The notes beneath the pieces were generated by a model. It saw only the letters and a list, made by a program, of their open reading frames with translations, did not search any database and was not told the DNA's origin. This document shows, piece after piece, positions 49,863 through 58,794 of a DNA stretch of 64,000 nt (position 1 is the first letter of the stretch; every line of letters starts with the position of its first letter). The stretch covers positions 20,168 to 84,167 of the forward strand of contig CAZUGH010000002.1 in the NCBI GenBank assembly GCA_964619785.1, in the 5' to 3' direction. A program made the translations under genes and the position numbers. Origin of the DNA: CAZUGH01 sp964619785. GTDB taxonomy: Bacteria > Bacillota > Clostridia > Lachnospirales > Lachnospiraceae.

Positions 49863-51902
49863 ATGACAAAAGAACAGGGTAGCTTAAGTATTGAGTCGGA
49901 AAATATGTTCCCCATTATTAAAAAGTGGTTGTATTCGGACCATGATATTTTCATTCGTGAGTTAGTATCCAATGGTTGTGACGCTATCACGAAGTTGAAA
50001 AAGTTAGAGGTCATGGGTGAGTACACAATGCCAGATGACTATCAGCCAAGTATTCAGGTATATGTGAATTCGACGGATAAAACCATTCAGTTTGTCGATA
50101 ATGGTATCGGAATGACAGCAGATGAAGTGAAAGAGTATATCAATAATGTAGCTTTTTCTGGTGCAACAGATTTCTTGGAGAAATACAAGGATAAAGCAAG
50201 TGAAGAGCAGATTATTGGTCACTTTGGTTTGGGATTCTATTCTGCATTCATGGTGGCTGACAAAGTGACGATTGAGACGAAGTCATATCGAGATGGTTCT
50301 GAAGCAGTTCGCTGGGAATCTGAAGGTGGTATCGAATTTGAGATGGAGCCATGCGAGAAGGATACGATTGGTTCTACGATGACATTATATCTCAATGAGG
50401 ACAGCTATGAATTTTGCAATGATTATCGTGTTCGCGAAGTTCTTGAAAAGTATTGTTCCTTCATGCCAGTTGAGATTTTCCTGACGAAGACAGATGGAGA
50501 ACCTGAGACTGAGACAGTGAACGAGGAAGAACTATTAGATACCGATGAGGTTATCGAGAAGTTTGATGAGAAGATTCCTGCGAAAGAGAAGACTGAGACA
50601 CAGGAAGCAGAGCCTGAGAAGACAATTAAGAAGGCAAAGATTAAGAAGCGTCCGGTATCGTTGAGTGATACGACACCACTTTGGACCAAGCATCCAAATG
50701 ATTGTACAGAGGATGAGTACAAGGATTTCTACCGCAAGGTATTCCATGATTACAAGGAACCATTATTCTGGATTCATTTGAATATGGATTACCCATTTAA
50801 TTTGAAAGGTATCCTGTATTTCCCTAAATTGAATACAGAGTACGACAACCTAGAAGGTACGATTAAGCTTTACAATAATCAGGTATTTATCGCAGACAAT
50901 ATTAAAGAAGTAATTCCAGAGTTTTTGATGTTATTAAAAGGTGTGATTGATTGCCCGGATTTGCCATTGAATGTATCTCGTAGTGCTTTGCAAAATGATG
51001 GATTTGTTAAGAAAATTTCGGATTATATTACGAAGAAGATAGCTGATAAATTGACAGGAATGTGCAAGACAGATCGTGAGAACTTTGAGAAGTATTGGGA
51101 TGATATCAGTCCATTTATCAAGTTTGGTTGCCTCAAGGACGACAAGTTCAAGGAAAAAGTAGAAGATTATATCCTATATAAAGACTTAAATGATAAATAC
51201 ATGACCTTGCAGGAATATCTTGATGCAGAAGGAGTTCCTGAGGTTGAGGTAGTTGATGCGGGCGATGAAGAGAAGGATGACGAAGCAGAGAAACCTAAGA
51301 CAACAGTTTACTATGTAACGGACCTTCAACAGCAGAGTCAATATATCAACATGTTTAAGGAAGAGGGCAAGGATGCCTTCATCATGACGCATAACATTGA
51401 CCAGCCATTTATCAATGCAGTAGAGCAGAGCAAGGAAAATGTTCAGTTCCTTCGTATTGATGCTGAATTGACAGATGACTTTAAGGAAACGGTTGCTGAG
51501 GATGAATTGAAGGAAGAGACAGAGACTTTAACGGATATGTTCAAGAAGGCACTTGGTAAGGACAACTTAGAGGTTAAGGTCGAAAAATTAAAAAATGAAA
51601 AGGTTTCTTCTATGATTACGATGTCGGAACAGACCAGAAGAATGCAGGATATGATGAAAATGTATGCTGCGAATGGAATGGGATTTGGCATGGACATGGA
51701 AGGACAGGGAGAGACCCTGATTCTGAATGCGAACAACGACTTGGTTCAGTTTGTATTTGAACACAAGAAGAGCAAGAAGATTCCAATGATTTGTCAGCAG
51801 CTGTACGATTTAGCTAAGCTATCAAATCAGCCATTATCACCAGAGGCAATGAGCAAATTCATTGAACGAAGCAATGAGATTATGATGCTTCTAACAAAAT
51901 AA
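49863..51902 (+). CDS. htpG: Hsp90-family chaperone HtpG with long charged linker
   Basis: Bacterial Hsp90. GHKL ATPase motifs in the N-domain: SNGCDAITK, DNGIGMTADE and GHFGLGFYSAFMVADKV. Middle domain with LPLNVSRSALQND (catalytic Arg region), C-terminal dimer domain. It is 679 residues, about 40-50 more than usual, because of an acidic/basic linker at about residues 212-262 (rich in E, K, T) between N- and middle domains, plus an acidic stretch near 455-480. Controlled by a CIRCE/HrcA site and its own promoter. A strong terminator follows, so it is monocistronic. Confidence 0.97.
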   Translation: MTKEQGSLSIESENMFPIIKKWLYSDHDIFIRELVSNGCDAITKLKKLEVMGEYTMPDDYQPSIQVYVNSTDKTIQFVDNGIGMTADEVKEYINNVAFSGATDFLEKYKDKASEEQIIGHFGLGFYSAFMVADKVTIETKSYRDGSEAVRWESEGGIEFEMEPCEKDTIGSTMTLYLNEDSYEFCNDYRVREVLEKYCSFMPVEIFLTKTDGEPETETVNEEELLDTDEVIEKFDEKIPAKEKTETQEAEPEKTIKKAKIKKRPVSLSDTTPLWTKHPNDCTEDEYKDFYRKVFHDYKEPLFWIHLNMDYPFNLKGILYFPKLNTEYDNLEGTIKLYNNQVFIADNIKEVIPEFLMLLKGVIDCPDLPLNVSRSALQNDGFVKKISDYITKKIADKLTGMCKTDRENFEKYWDDISPFIKFGCLKDDKFKEKVEDYILYKDLNDKYMTLQEYLDAEGVPEVEVVDAGDEEKDDEAEKPKTTVYYVTDLQQQSQYINMFKEEGKDAFIMTHNIDQPFINAVEQSKENVQFLRIDAELTDDFKETVAEDELKEETETLTDMFKKALGKDNLEVKVEKLKNEKVSSMITMSEQTRRMQDMMKMYAANGMGFGMDMEGQGETLILNANNDLVQFVFEHKKSKKIPMICQQLYDLAKLSNQPLSPEAMSKFIERSNEIMMLLTK

Positions 51903-51910
51903 AATAATAA

Positions 51911-51953
51911 AAAACACGCCGTGACTATGAGAGTAGTGATGGCGTGTTTTTTT
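51911..51953. terminator. Bidirectional terminator after htpG
   Basis: AAAACACGCC (51911-51920) pairs with GGCGTGTTTT (51941-51950), loop of 20, followed by TTT. It also ends the convergent small membrane gene. Confidence 0.85.
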
Positions 51954-52241
51954 CTAGATTAGTGCCGAGATGAGCATAACAGCAATGACGACGGCTACAA
52001 GTACATAGATAATCGAGGACAATTTTCTTGTTGGGAAAAGTCTGACTGCGTTGACGAGTAACAAAAGTGCTAGAAGCGCCATAGCAATACAGTTCATAAG
52101 ATATTCGTTGCCAATTCCGCATAGACCTAGAATCGCTACAATTAAAACAAGAACAGAAACAAGTGTCTGAACAATCAGGATGATTCGTTCACGTAAGGAC
52201 ATTTCTAAAAATGCAGATTTCAGTGTGGTTTTTTCGTTCAT
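51954..52241 (-). CDS. Small three-helix membrane protein
   Basis: A 95-residue membrane protein with a charged N-terminus and three hydrophobic segments (about 22-43, 48-66 and 75-95). GAAGAGGG precedes the ATG on the minus strand. Family unknown to me; found between htpG and degV. It ends at the terminator it shares with htpG. Confidence 0.7.
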   Translation of the reverse strand: MNEKTTLKSAFLEMSLRERIILIVQTLVSVLVLIVAILGLCGIGNEYLMNCIAMALLALLLLVNAVRLFPTRKLSSIIYVLVAVVIAVMLISALI

Positions 52242-52317
52242 GGTATCCCTCTTCTTTCACAGTTAATTAGTATCTTCAGTATAGCCTATTTAGAAGGAAA
52301 AGAAAAGTATGTGTTTA

Positions 52318-52346
52318 TTGACAGGATGGCATATACAATGTATGAT
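52318..52346 (+). promoter_or_regulatory. Promoter of the DegV gene
   Basis: TTGACA (52318-52323), 17 bases, TATGAT (52341-52346). Confidence 0.8.
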
Positions 52347-52393
52347 AAATATATAGGTAAAACTATAATAACAAATCAGATTGGATAAATAGT

Positions 52394-53230
52394 ATGGCAT
52401 ATAAAATAATAGCAGATAGTTGCATGGAACTTACAGATGATATGAGGAAAAGTGGTGTTTTCACTAATGTTCCTCTACAGTTGCATATTGGCGATGAGAC
52501 AATTATTGATGATGAGACGTTTGATCAGATTTCTTTTTTAGAAAAGATGAATGGCTCACCAGAATGTCCAAAGTCATCTTGCCCTGCACCAGAAGCTTTT
52601 GAACAGACTTTTGAAGGTGCAGATGAGATTTTTGTTGTATCGATATCTTCACAGCTTAGTGGAACATATAATAGTGCAAAGCTTGCTATGATGGATTATC
52701 AGGATCAGCATCCCGAAGTGAAGATTCATGTAATTGACTCAAAGTCGGCTTCTTGCGGTGAAACTTTGATTGGAAGGAAGATTCAAGAGCTGAAGAGTAA
52801 CGGGCTTTCGTTTGAGACGGTAGTTGATAAGATTGAAGAATATCGTGATCAGATTGACACGAAGTTTGTATTAGAATCGTTAGATAACCTTCATAAGAAT
52901 GGTCGATTGACAGGAATGACTGCTCTGATTTGTCATGCATTGAATATTAAGCCTGTGATGTGTGCCACACCAGAGGGAACGATTGATAAGTTGAGTCAGG
53001 CACGTGGCATGAAGAATGCACTGAATAAGATGGTAGCGAGTATGGCTGAAGATGTTGGCAATGCAAAAGAGAAGATACTAGCGATTTCTCATTGTAATAA
53101 TGCAGAACGTGCACGCTATGTCAAAGAACAGGTTGAGAAAGTAATCAACTTCCGCGAGATTCTGATTCTTGAGCAGAGAGGTCTCAGTACACTCTATGCA
53201 AATGAGGGTGGAATTATCGTTGCGTATTAA
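52394..53230 (+). CDS. DegV family fatty-acid-binding protein
   Basis: Two-domain DegV/FakB-type protein that holds a fatty acid for the kinase FakA. N-terminal ADSCMELTDD, the Ser/Thr loops CPAPEAFEQTF and SISSQLSGTYNSA that bind the carboxylate, and the C-terminal LDNLHKNGRLTG region are typical. 278 residues. It has its own promoter; no fakA is nearby. Confidence 0.92.
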   Translation: MAYKIIADSCMELTDDMRKSGVFTNVPLQLHIGDETIIDDETFDQISFLEKMNGSPECPKSSCPAPEAFEQTFEGADEIFVVSISSQLSGTYNSAKLAMMDYQDQHPEVKIHVIDSKSASCGETLIGRKIQELKSNGLSFETVVDKIEEYRDQIDTKFVLESLDNLHKNGRLTGMTALICHALNIKPVMCATPEGTIDKLSQARGMKNALNKMVASMAEDVGNAKEKILAISHCNNAERARYVKEQVEKVINFREILILEQRGLSTLYANEGGIIVAY

Positions 53231-53243
53231 TATAAGAAAATGC

Positions 53244-53272
53244 TTTACAAACTGAGATTCATTGGATATAAT
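53244..53272 (+). promoter_or_regulatory. tRNA-Thr promoter
   Basis: TTTACA (53244-53249), 17 bases, TATAAT (53267-53272), 11 bases before the tRNA. Confidence 0.85.
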
Positions 53273-53282
53273 AATAACCGAT

Positions 53283-53355
53283 GCTGGAATAACTCAGTTG
53301 GTAGAGTAGCTCATTCGTAATGAGCAAGCCGTGGGTTCGAGTCCCATTTCCAGCT
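53283..53355 (+). tRNA. tRNA-Thr (anticodon CGT)
   Basis: A full cloverleaf: acceptor GCTGGAA/TTCCAGC, D stem ACTC/GAGT, anticodon stem GCTCA/TGAGC with loop TTCGTAA (anticodon CGT at 53316-53318, reading ACG), T stem GTGGG/CCCAT with loop TTCGAGT, discriminator T at 53355. CCA is not encoded. It has its own promoter and terminator. Confidence 0.96.
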
Positions 53356-53369
53356 TTATAGAATATGAG

Positions 53370-53397
53370 AAACTGGCCCCTAAGGTCAGTTTTTTTT
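53370..53397 (+). terminator. Terminator of tRNA-Thr
   Basis: AAACTGGCC (53370-53378) pairs with GGTCAGTTT (53384-53392), nine pairs with one G-U, loop CCTAA, followed by a T run to 53397. Confidence 0.9.
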
Positions 53398-53414
53398 CGG
53401 AGGAGAGAAAAAAT

Positions 53415-53897
53415 ATGTCATTAATAATCAAGCATGGTGATATCACGAAGATGAAGGTGGATGCCATTGTAAATGCAGCAAACACAAAGTTGAAACGGGG
53501 AAGTGGTGTGTGTGGAGCAATCTTTGCGGTAGCAGGTGCTGCAGAACTGCAAGCAGAGTGTGACAAGTTCAAGGGCTGTCCGATGGGATACGCCGTAATT
53601 ACGAAAGGGTATCAGTTGCCAGCACCATATATTATTCACACCGTTGGCCCTGTGTGGCAAGGCGGCATGATGGGCGAGGAATTCTTGCTGAGAAGCTGTT
53701 ATCAGAAGTCACTTGAACTGGCGGACCAATATGGCATGAGTTCGATTGCATTTCCCTTGATTTCAACAGGGATTTTTGCTTACCCAATGGAGGAAGCTAA
53801 AAAGATTGCAGAAGATACGATTCGTGAATTTTGCAAGACACACAATATCGATGTGTATCTGATGATATATAAGGAAGGGGAAGCGGATGAAGATTAG
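53415..53897 (+). CDS. Macro-domain ADP-ribose-binding protein
   Basis: A 160-residue stand-alone macro domain, the class that hydrolyses O-acetyl-ADP-ribose or ADP-ribose on proteins. Visible: GDITKMKVDAIVNAANTKL with the substrate Asn, GSGVCGAIFAVAGA, and ISTGIFAYPMEEA (diphosphate loop). Start ATG 53415 has GGAGGAG upstream; an earlier in-frame ATG at 53331 lies in the tRNA. The next gene overlaps its end by 11 bases. Confidence 0.92.
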   Translation: MSLIIKHGDITKMKVDAIVNAANTKLKRGSGVCGAIFAVAGAAELQAECDKFKGCPMGYAVITKGYQLPAPYIIHTVGPVWQGGMMGEEFLLRSCYQKSLELADQYGMSSIAFPLISTGIFAYPMEEAKKIAEDTIREFCKTHNIDVYLMIYKEGEADED

Positions 53898-54408
53898 TAA
53901 ATATAATAAGAAGCAACAGCAAGAAGTGAATGATTTGGTTCGTGAATCCTTTGGCATAGAGGAGGGTGATCATGTTGTAGCCTTAATTCAAGAGATTCGT
54001 GAGGGAAAATACTATCTGCCAGAATATGATTTGGTTGCAACAGAAGGAAATGAAGTGATTGGCCATTGCATGATATCAATATTACCATTTGAAGATTGTC
54101 AGGAAGAGATGCTACTTTTGTCACCCGTTGCTGTGAAGAAAAGCTGGCAAAATAAGAGCATGGGAACTAAGATGGTGAGAGAAGCATTAAAGAAGGTTAA
54201 GAATAAAAAATATTTAGGAATTATCGTAGAGGGTGATCCTCATTATTATCATAGATTTGGTTTTACTACATCTGTAGAATTCGGAATTTTCGCAAATGAA
54301 GCCATCCAGATGCCAAGTGAAGAATGCCTGATGGCAATGGAACTTGTGGATGGCGGGCTAGATGGCTTCTTTGGTGAAGTTGATTTTTCGATTTATACAA
54401 CCTTATAA
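53887..54408 (+). CDS. GNAT family N-acetyltransferase
   Basis: A 173-residue acetyltransferase with the GNAT fold: acetyl-CoA loop region LSPVAVKKSWQNKSMGTKMVREAL (about residues 78-100) and YYHRFGFTTSVEFGI strand. Resembles YhbS-type enzymes. Substrate unknown. It overlaps the macro-domain gene by 11 bases, so the two are coupled, and its end overlaps the convergent hslO gene by six bases. Confidence 0.88.
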   Translation: MKISKYNKKQQQEVNDLVRESFGIEEGDHVVALIQEIREGKYYLPEYDLVATEGNEVIGHCMISILPFEDCQEEMLLLSPVAVKKSWQNKSMGTKMVREALKKVKNKKYLGIIVEGDPHYYHRFGFTTSVEFGIFANEAIQMPSEECLMAMELVDGGLDGFFGEVDFSIYTTL

Positions 54409-55269
54409 CAAGGCCTTGCATTCTTCAATACTAAAGACATGCTTTGCATTACAAAAATGACAATTCATCTCGATGGGTTCTCCATCGTCGACGATATCCT
54501 GGATATCCTTTTTACTGATTCGACTAAGAGCTTTATACATGCGTTCCTTAGAACAATTACAGTGAAACTGGGTATCTAGTTTATCGTTAATGTGATAATC
54601 GGTATCTGCAAATATTTTTCCCATAATATCTTCAGGAGTAAATCCTTGATCGAGAAGAGAAGTGATAGGTGGAAAATTGTTCAGTTTCTGTTCAAGTGCT
54701 GAGATGGTTTCCTCTGTGGCAAATGGCATCAGCTGAATGATATAACCACCGGCTTGACGAACTGTGTTGTTCTTTTCCATTAATACACCAAGACTGACAG
54801 AGGTCGGAATCTGCTCGCTAGAAGCAAAATAGAATGTTAAATCCTCTGCAATCTCACCAGAAACAAGATGGGTCTGACCACTGTAGGGCTCTTTCATTCC
54901 AATATCTTTGATGACTGTCAATACACCGAGATCTACTGCTTTACCAACATCGAGTTTGCCTTTATCGCTTGCAGGGAGATGTACAACTGGATTATTGGCG
55001 AATCCCTTGACATTACCAACAGCATCTGCGGTAACAGTCAAGCCCTCAACAGGACCGTTGCATTGAATCTGTAGTGTGATGAGGTCAGTATCATTTTTAC
55101 ACATATAACCCATCATCGCGCCGGCGGTCAACAAACGCCCTAAAGCGGCAGTGATAACGGGACTTGTACCATGAGCAGCACGTGCGGTTTCTACGGTCTC
55201 TCTCGTGGTAGCAGCAAAGAAACGTACCTGATTGTCGTAGGCAGTTCCACGAATAACATAGTCTTTCAT
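54403..55269 (-). CDS. hslO: Redox-regulated chaperone Hsp33
   Basis: Holdase activated by oxidation of its zinc-bound thiols. The N-domain begins MKDYVIRGTAYDNQVRFFAATT; the C-terminal zinc switch shows Cys in FHCNCSKE and CHFCNAKH. 288 residues. The start is ATG 55269 with GGAGG upstream on the minus strand; an extension to 55338 lacks a site. It is divergent from acpP, with a separate promoter. Confidence 0.95.
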   Translation of the reverse strand: MKDYVIRGTAYDNQVRFFAATTRETVETARAAHGTSPVITAALGRLLTAGAMMGYMCKNDTDLITLQIQCNGPVEGLTVTADAVGNVKGFANNPVVHLPASDKGKLDVGKAVDLGVLTVIKDIGMKEPYSGQTHLVSGEIAEDLTFYFASSEQIPTSVSLGVLMEKNNTVRQAGGYIIQLMPFATEETISALEQKLNNFPPITSLLDQGFTPEDIMGKIFADTDYHINDKLDTQFHCNCSKERMYKALSRISKKDIQDIVDDGEPIEMNCHFCNAKHVFSIEECKALL

Positions 55270-55299
55270 TTTTTCCTCCAAATATATAATATGGGCATA

Positions 55300-55328
55300 A
55301 TCATAGCATGAATCGTGGAAAAACACAA
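55300..55328 (-). promoter_or_regulatory. Candidate promoter of hslO
   Basis: On the minus strand TTGTGT (55328-55323), 17 bases, TATGAT (55305-55300). Confidence 0.6.
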
Positions 55329-55363
55329 TGTGGAGCAAAAATACCTTGGAGAGGGTGGAATTC

Positions 55364-55392
55364 TTGACAAATAGAATATATTAAGATACAAT
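55364..55392 (+). promoter_or_regulatory. Promoter of acpP-fab cluster
   Basis: TTGACA (55364-55369), 17 bases, TACAAT (55387-55392). Transcription should begin near 55399, at the edge of the palindrome. Confidence 0.85.
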
Positions 55393-55399
55393 GCAATAA

Positions 55400-55416
55400 G
55401 GTCAAATACTTTGACC
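55400..55416. promoter_or_regulatory. 17-bp palindromic operator at the fab transcription start
   Basis: GGTCAAA-TAC-TTTGACC is a perfect seven-plus-seven inverted repeat at about +1 to +17, where a repressor would block transcription. Fatty-acid clusters are commonly repressed by FabT (MarR) or FapR; this sequence is not the FapR consensus. Regulator not in the window. Confidence 0.75.
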
Positions 55417-55468
55417 ATCAAATAATTGTATTAAAATTAAGAAAATCAAGAAAAAGGAGATTATTACT

Positions 55469-55699
55469 ATGTTAGAAAAAATGCAGGAAATGATCGCAGA
55501 TCAGTTGAGTGTTGACGCAGGAAGCGTTACAGAAGCTTCATCTTTTAAAGATGATCTTGGTGCAGATTCTCTTGACCTTTATGAACTTATCATGGCTCTT
55601 GAAGAAGAGTATGATGTTGAGATTCCTACAGATGATTTAGAGAGCATCAACACAGTTGGCGATGTTATCAATTTCTTAAAGGAAAAAGGTGTAGAATAA
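55469..55699 (+). CDS. acpP: Acyl carrier protein
   Basis: Carries growing acyl chains on 4'-phosphopantetheine. The modified Ser is in GADSLDLYEL; helix II and DDLESINTVGDV are standard. 76 residues, acidic. AAGGAG is well spaced before the ATG. It is followed by a hairpin that may make it more abundant than the downstream fab mRNAs. Confidence 0.96.
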   Translation: MLEKMQEMIADQLSVDAGSVTEASSFKDDLGADSLDLYELIMALEEEYDVEIPTDDLESINTVGDVINFLKEKGVE

Positions 55700-55736
55700 T
55701 CAGTAATTCATTGGATATAATGAGATGATTAGCGGA

Positions 55737-55769
55737 GGCAGTCGGGCGGTGTCTGGCTGCCACCTTTTT
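55737..55769 (+). terminator. Attenuator hairpin after acpP
   Basis: GGCAGTC (55737-55743) pairs with GGCTGCC (55755-55761), one G-U, loop of 11, then ACC and five T. fabD begins 55 bases later without an obvious strong promoter, so partial read-through is likely. Confidence 0.7.
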
Positions 55770-55824
55770 AAGTTTTGGATGGAATTAGAACATATACAGG
55801 TCGTCATATGCATGGAGGTAACAC

Positions 55825-56757
55825 ATGAGCAAAATAGCATTTATTTTCCCTGGACAGGGAGCTCAAAAGATTGGAATGGGACAGGAGTTCTATGAGAATA
55901 CTCAAATCGGAAAAGAAGTTTTTGACAAAGCGAGTGAAGCTGTTGGGCTTGATTTGAAGGCACTATGTTTTGAAGAAAATGACAATATAAACATAACAGA
56001 ATTCACGCAGGTTGCCTTGGTAACAACAAGTGTAGCGATGATGAAAGTGTTAGAGGATAAGGGCGTGAAGCCAGATGTGGCAGCAGGACTGAGTCTAGGA
56101 GAGTATTGTGCACTCGTTGCAACAGGTGCGATGGATTATTTAGATGCGGCAAAAGCAGTTCGTCAAAGAGGAATCCTTATGCAAGAAGAAGTTCCAACTG
56201 GTGTTGGTGCGATGGCAGCTGTTATTGGTATGGATAAGGATACAATTGAAGAGAGCATCTCCGATATTGAGCATGTTTCGATTGCAAATTATAATTGCCC
56301 TGGTCAGATTGTCATATCAGGACGCAAGGAAGCAGTAGAAGAAGCCAGCGAAAAATTGAAAGAAGCTGGAGCGAGAAGATGTCTAATGCTCAAGGTTAGC
56401 GGACCATTTCACTCAGATATGCTTCAAGGTGCAGGAAAAAAATTAGAGAAAGTATTAGATGAAATTCAGATAAACCAACCACAGTTCCCATACGCAGCAA
56501 ATGTAACGGCAGAATATGTGACCGATGTGGATGATATCAAACCACTTCTTGTCAAGCAGGTGTCTTCTTCGGTTCGTTGGCAGCAGACGATTGAGATGAT
56601 GATTAATGATGGTGTTGATACCTTTATCGAAATTGGACCAGGCAAGACACTGGCTGGTTTTAATAAGAAGATTGGGAAAGCATTGGATAAGGAATTGCAG
56701 ACATATAATGTTGAGACATTAGCTGATGTAGATGCTGTTGTAGAAGCATTGGCATAA
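55825..56757 (+). CDS. fabD: Malonyl-CoA:ACP transacylase
   Basis: Loads malonyl groups onto ACP. FPGQGAQKIGMG at the N-terminus, the catalytic Ser in GLSLGEYCA, and His in GPFHSDM. 310 residues. GGAGG precedes the ATG. fabG follows with only 18 bases between. Confidence 0.96.
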   Translation: MSKIAFIFPGQGAQKIGMGQEFYENTQIGKEVFDKASEAVGLDLKALCFEENDNINITEFTQVALVTTSVAMMKVLEDKGVKPDVAAGLSLGEYCALVATGAMDYLDAAKAVRQRGILMQEEVPTGVGAMAAVIGMDKDTIEESISDIEHVSIANYNCPGQIVISGRKEAVEEASEKLKEAGARRCLMLKVSGPFHSDMLQGAGKKLEKVLDEIQINQPQFPYAANVTAEYVTDVDDIKPLLVKQVSSSVRWQQTIEMMINDGVDTFIEIGPGKTLAGFNKKIGKALDKELQTYNVETLADVDAVVEALA

Positions 56758-56775
56758 TTGATGGGAGGACAAACC

Positions 56776-57519
56776 ATGAGTTTAGAGGGAAAAATAGCCG
56801 TTGTAACAGGCGCATCCCGCGGTATTGGCAGAGGAATTGCATTGACACTGGCAAAGGAAGGCGCAACCGTTATTATCAATTATAATGGTTCGACGGAACG
56901 AGCACAGGCAGTTGTTGCTGAGATACACGCATTAGGAGGACAGGCAGAAGCGATTCAGTGCAATGTAAGCGATTATGAAGCAGCCAAGGGTTTTATGGAA
57001 GATGTAGTGAAACGTTATGAGCGAGTTGATATTCTTGTGAATAACGCAGGTATCACAAGAGACAATCTTCTTATGAAAATGTCAGATGAAGATTTCGCAA
57101 GTGTCATCCAAACAAATTTAGGTGGAACATTTAACTGTATCAAGCATATAACAAGGACGATGATGAAACAGAGAAGCGGAAGAATTATCAATATTTCATC
57201 CGTATCTGGCATTATGGGTAATATGGGACAGGTTAATTATTCCGCATCCAAAGCGGGTGTGATTGGCTTGACTAAGAGTACAGCAAAAGAATTGGCATCT
57301 CGTGGTATTACTGTGAATGCAGTAGCACCAGGATTTATTGAGACAGAGATGACCGATGTGCTATCCGATAAAGTAAAGGAAAATGCAGTCGCTCAGATTC
57401 CGCTTAAGGCATTTGGTAAGGTGGAAGATGTAGCAAATACGGTAGCATTTTTAGCATCAGATCAAGCAAAATACATAACCGGTCAAGTGATTTGTGTTGA
57501 CGGCGGAATTGCAATGTAG
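56776..57519 (+). CDS. fabG: 3-oxoacyl-ACP reductase FabG
   Basis: NADPH reduction of 3-ketoacyl-ACP. Cofactor loop TGASRGIGRGIA, catalytic Ser in NISSVSG and Tyr-X3-Lys in YSASKAG. 247 residues. Start ATG 56776 follows GGGAGG; the ATG at 56761 and the in-frame one at 56758 overlap that site and are rejected. Position between fabD and fabF supports FabG over other SDRs. Confidence 0.96.
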   Translation: MSLEGKIAVVTGASRGIGRGIALTLAKEGATVIINYNGSTERAQAVVAEIHALGGQAEAIQCNVSDYEAAKGFMEDVVKRYERVDILVNNAGITRDNLLMKMSDEDFASVIQTNLGGTFNCIKHITRTMMKQRSGRIINISSVSGIMGNMGQVNYSASKAGVIGLTKSTAKELASRGITVNAVAPGFIETEMTDVLSDKVKENAVAQIPLKAFGKVEDVANTVAFLASDQAKYITGQVICVDGGIAM

Positions 57520-57540
57520 ATATCAAATGGAGGAAATTCA

Positions 57541-58779
57541 ATGAGTAGAAGAGTAGTGATAACAGGTATGGGTGCATTGACACCTATCGGTAATACAGTA
57601 GATGAATACTGGAATGGATTAAAAGAAGGTAAAGTCGGAATTGGACCAATTACTCAGTTTGACACAACTAATTTTAAGACAACCTTAGGTGCGGAAGTTA
57701 AGGATTTTGAACCTAAAGATTATATGGATCCTAAGTCGGCAAGAAGACTTGAGCGCTTCGCTCAGTTTGCAGTAGCAGCAGCAAAGGAAGCTATTGAAGA
57801 TAGTGGACTTGATATGGAACAAGAAGATCCATTTATGGTAGGAGTTTCAATCGGAAGTGGAATTGGTAGTTTGCAATGTCTCGAGAGAGAGCATACCAAG
57901 TTATTAGAAAAGGGACCAAATCGTGTTGGACCTTTGATGATTCCATCTTTAATTTCTAACATGGCAGCTGGTAATGTAGCCATTCAGTTTGGTTTAAAAG
58001 GTAAAAACATAGATATTGTAACTGCTTGTGCATCTGGTACACATTGTATCGGAGAAGCATATCGTTCCATTCAGTACGGAGAAGCAGATGTTATGCTTGC
58101 TGGTGGTGCTGAGGCATGTATTACACCTGTTGGTGTGGCAGGTTTCACATCGATGACTGCTGTCAATACAACGGACGATCCAATGCATGCATCCATGCCA
58201 TTTGATGAACGACGTGCAGGATTTGTTATGGGTGAAGGTTCTGGTGTTCTTGTATTAGAAGAATTAGAGCATGCAAAGAAACGTGGCGCAACAATTTATG
58301 CTGAGATGGCTGGTTATGGTGCAAGCTGTGATGCTTATCACATTACATCCCCAGCAGAGGATGGTTCTGGCGCAGCGAAAGCAATGGAATTTGCTATGAA
58401 AGATGCTGGTATGAAACCGGCGGATGTGGATTATATTAATGCACATGGAACAAGCACACATATGAATGATTTATTTGAGACAAGAGCAATCAAGTTGGTA
58501 TTTGGTGATGCTGCATACCAGTTGAAAGTAAACTCAACAAAATCCATGATTGGACATCTATTGGGTGCAGCTGGTGGCGTCGAAGCAGTTGCCTGTGTTA
58601 AATCAATTATGGATCAATATGTTCATGTGACAGCAGGGCTTGAGCAACAAGATCCTGAGTGCGATTTGAATTGTATGAAAGGTTCTGGAGAAAATACAAA
58701 AGTAGATGTAACGCTCAGCAACTCCCTTGGATTTGGTGGACATAACGCATCCATTATTATCAAAAAAATTCAGGATTAA
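57541..58779 (+). CDS. fabF: 3-oxoacyl-ACP synthase II (FabF)
   Basis: Chain-elongating condensing enzyme. Catalytic Cys in TACASGTH, His in NAHGTSTHMND and GHLLGAAGG. 412 residues. GGAGG before the ATG. As the only condensing enzyme in this cluster, it needs a FabH from elsewhere for initiation. Confidence 0.96.
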   Translation: MSRRVVITGMGALTPIGNTVDEYWNGLKEGKVGIGPITQFDTTNFKTTLGAEVKDFEPKDYMDPKSARRLERFAQFAVAAAKEAIEDSGLDMEQEDPFMVGVSIGSGIGSLQCLEREHTKLLEKGPNRVGPLMIPSLISNMAAGNVAIQFGLKGKNIDIVTACASGTHCIGEAYRSIQYGEADVMLAGGAEACITPVGVAGFTSMTAVNTTDDPMHASMPFDERRAGFVMGEGSGVLVLEELEHAKKRGATIYAEMAGYGASCDAYHITSPAEDGSGAAKAMEFAMKDAGMKPADVDYINAHGTSTHMNDLFETRAIKLVFGDAAYQLKVNSTKSMIGHLLGAAGGVEAVACVKSIMDQYVHVTAGLEQQDPECDLNCMKGSGENTKVDVTLSNSLGFGGHNASIIIKKIQD

Positions 58780-58794
58780 GAAGGGAGAAGACAT

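Noticed and set aside
53294..53572. Minus-strand ORF overlapping the tRNA
   Set aside because: It covers the tRNA and its terminator and the macro-domain gene start; it is a shadow.
55400..55416. CtsR heat-shock operator at the acpP promoter
   Set aside because: It contains GGTCAAA, but CtsR needs two direct copies; here the second copy is inverted (TTTGACC), and the genes are fatty-acid synthesis.
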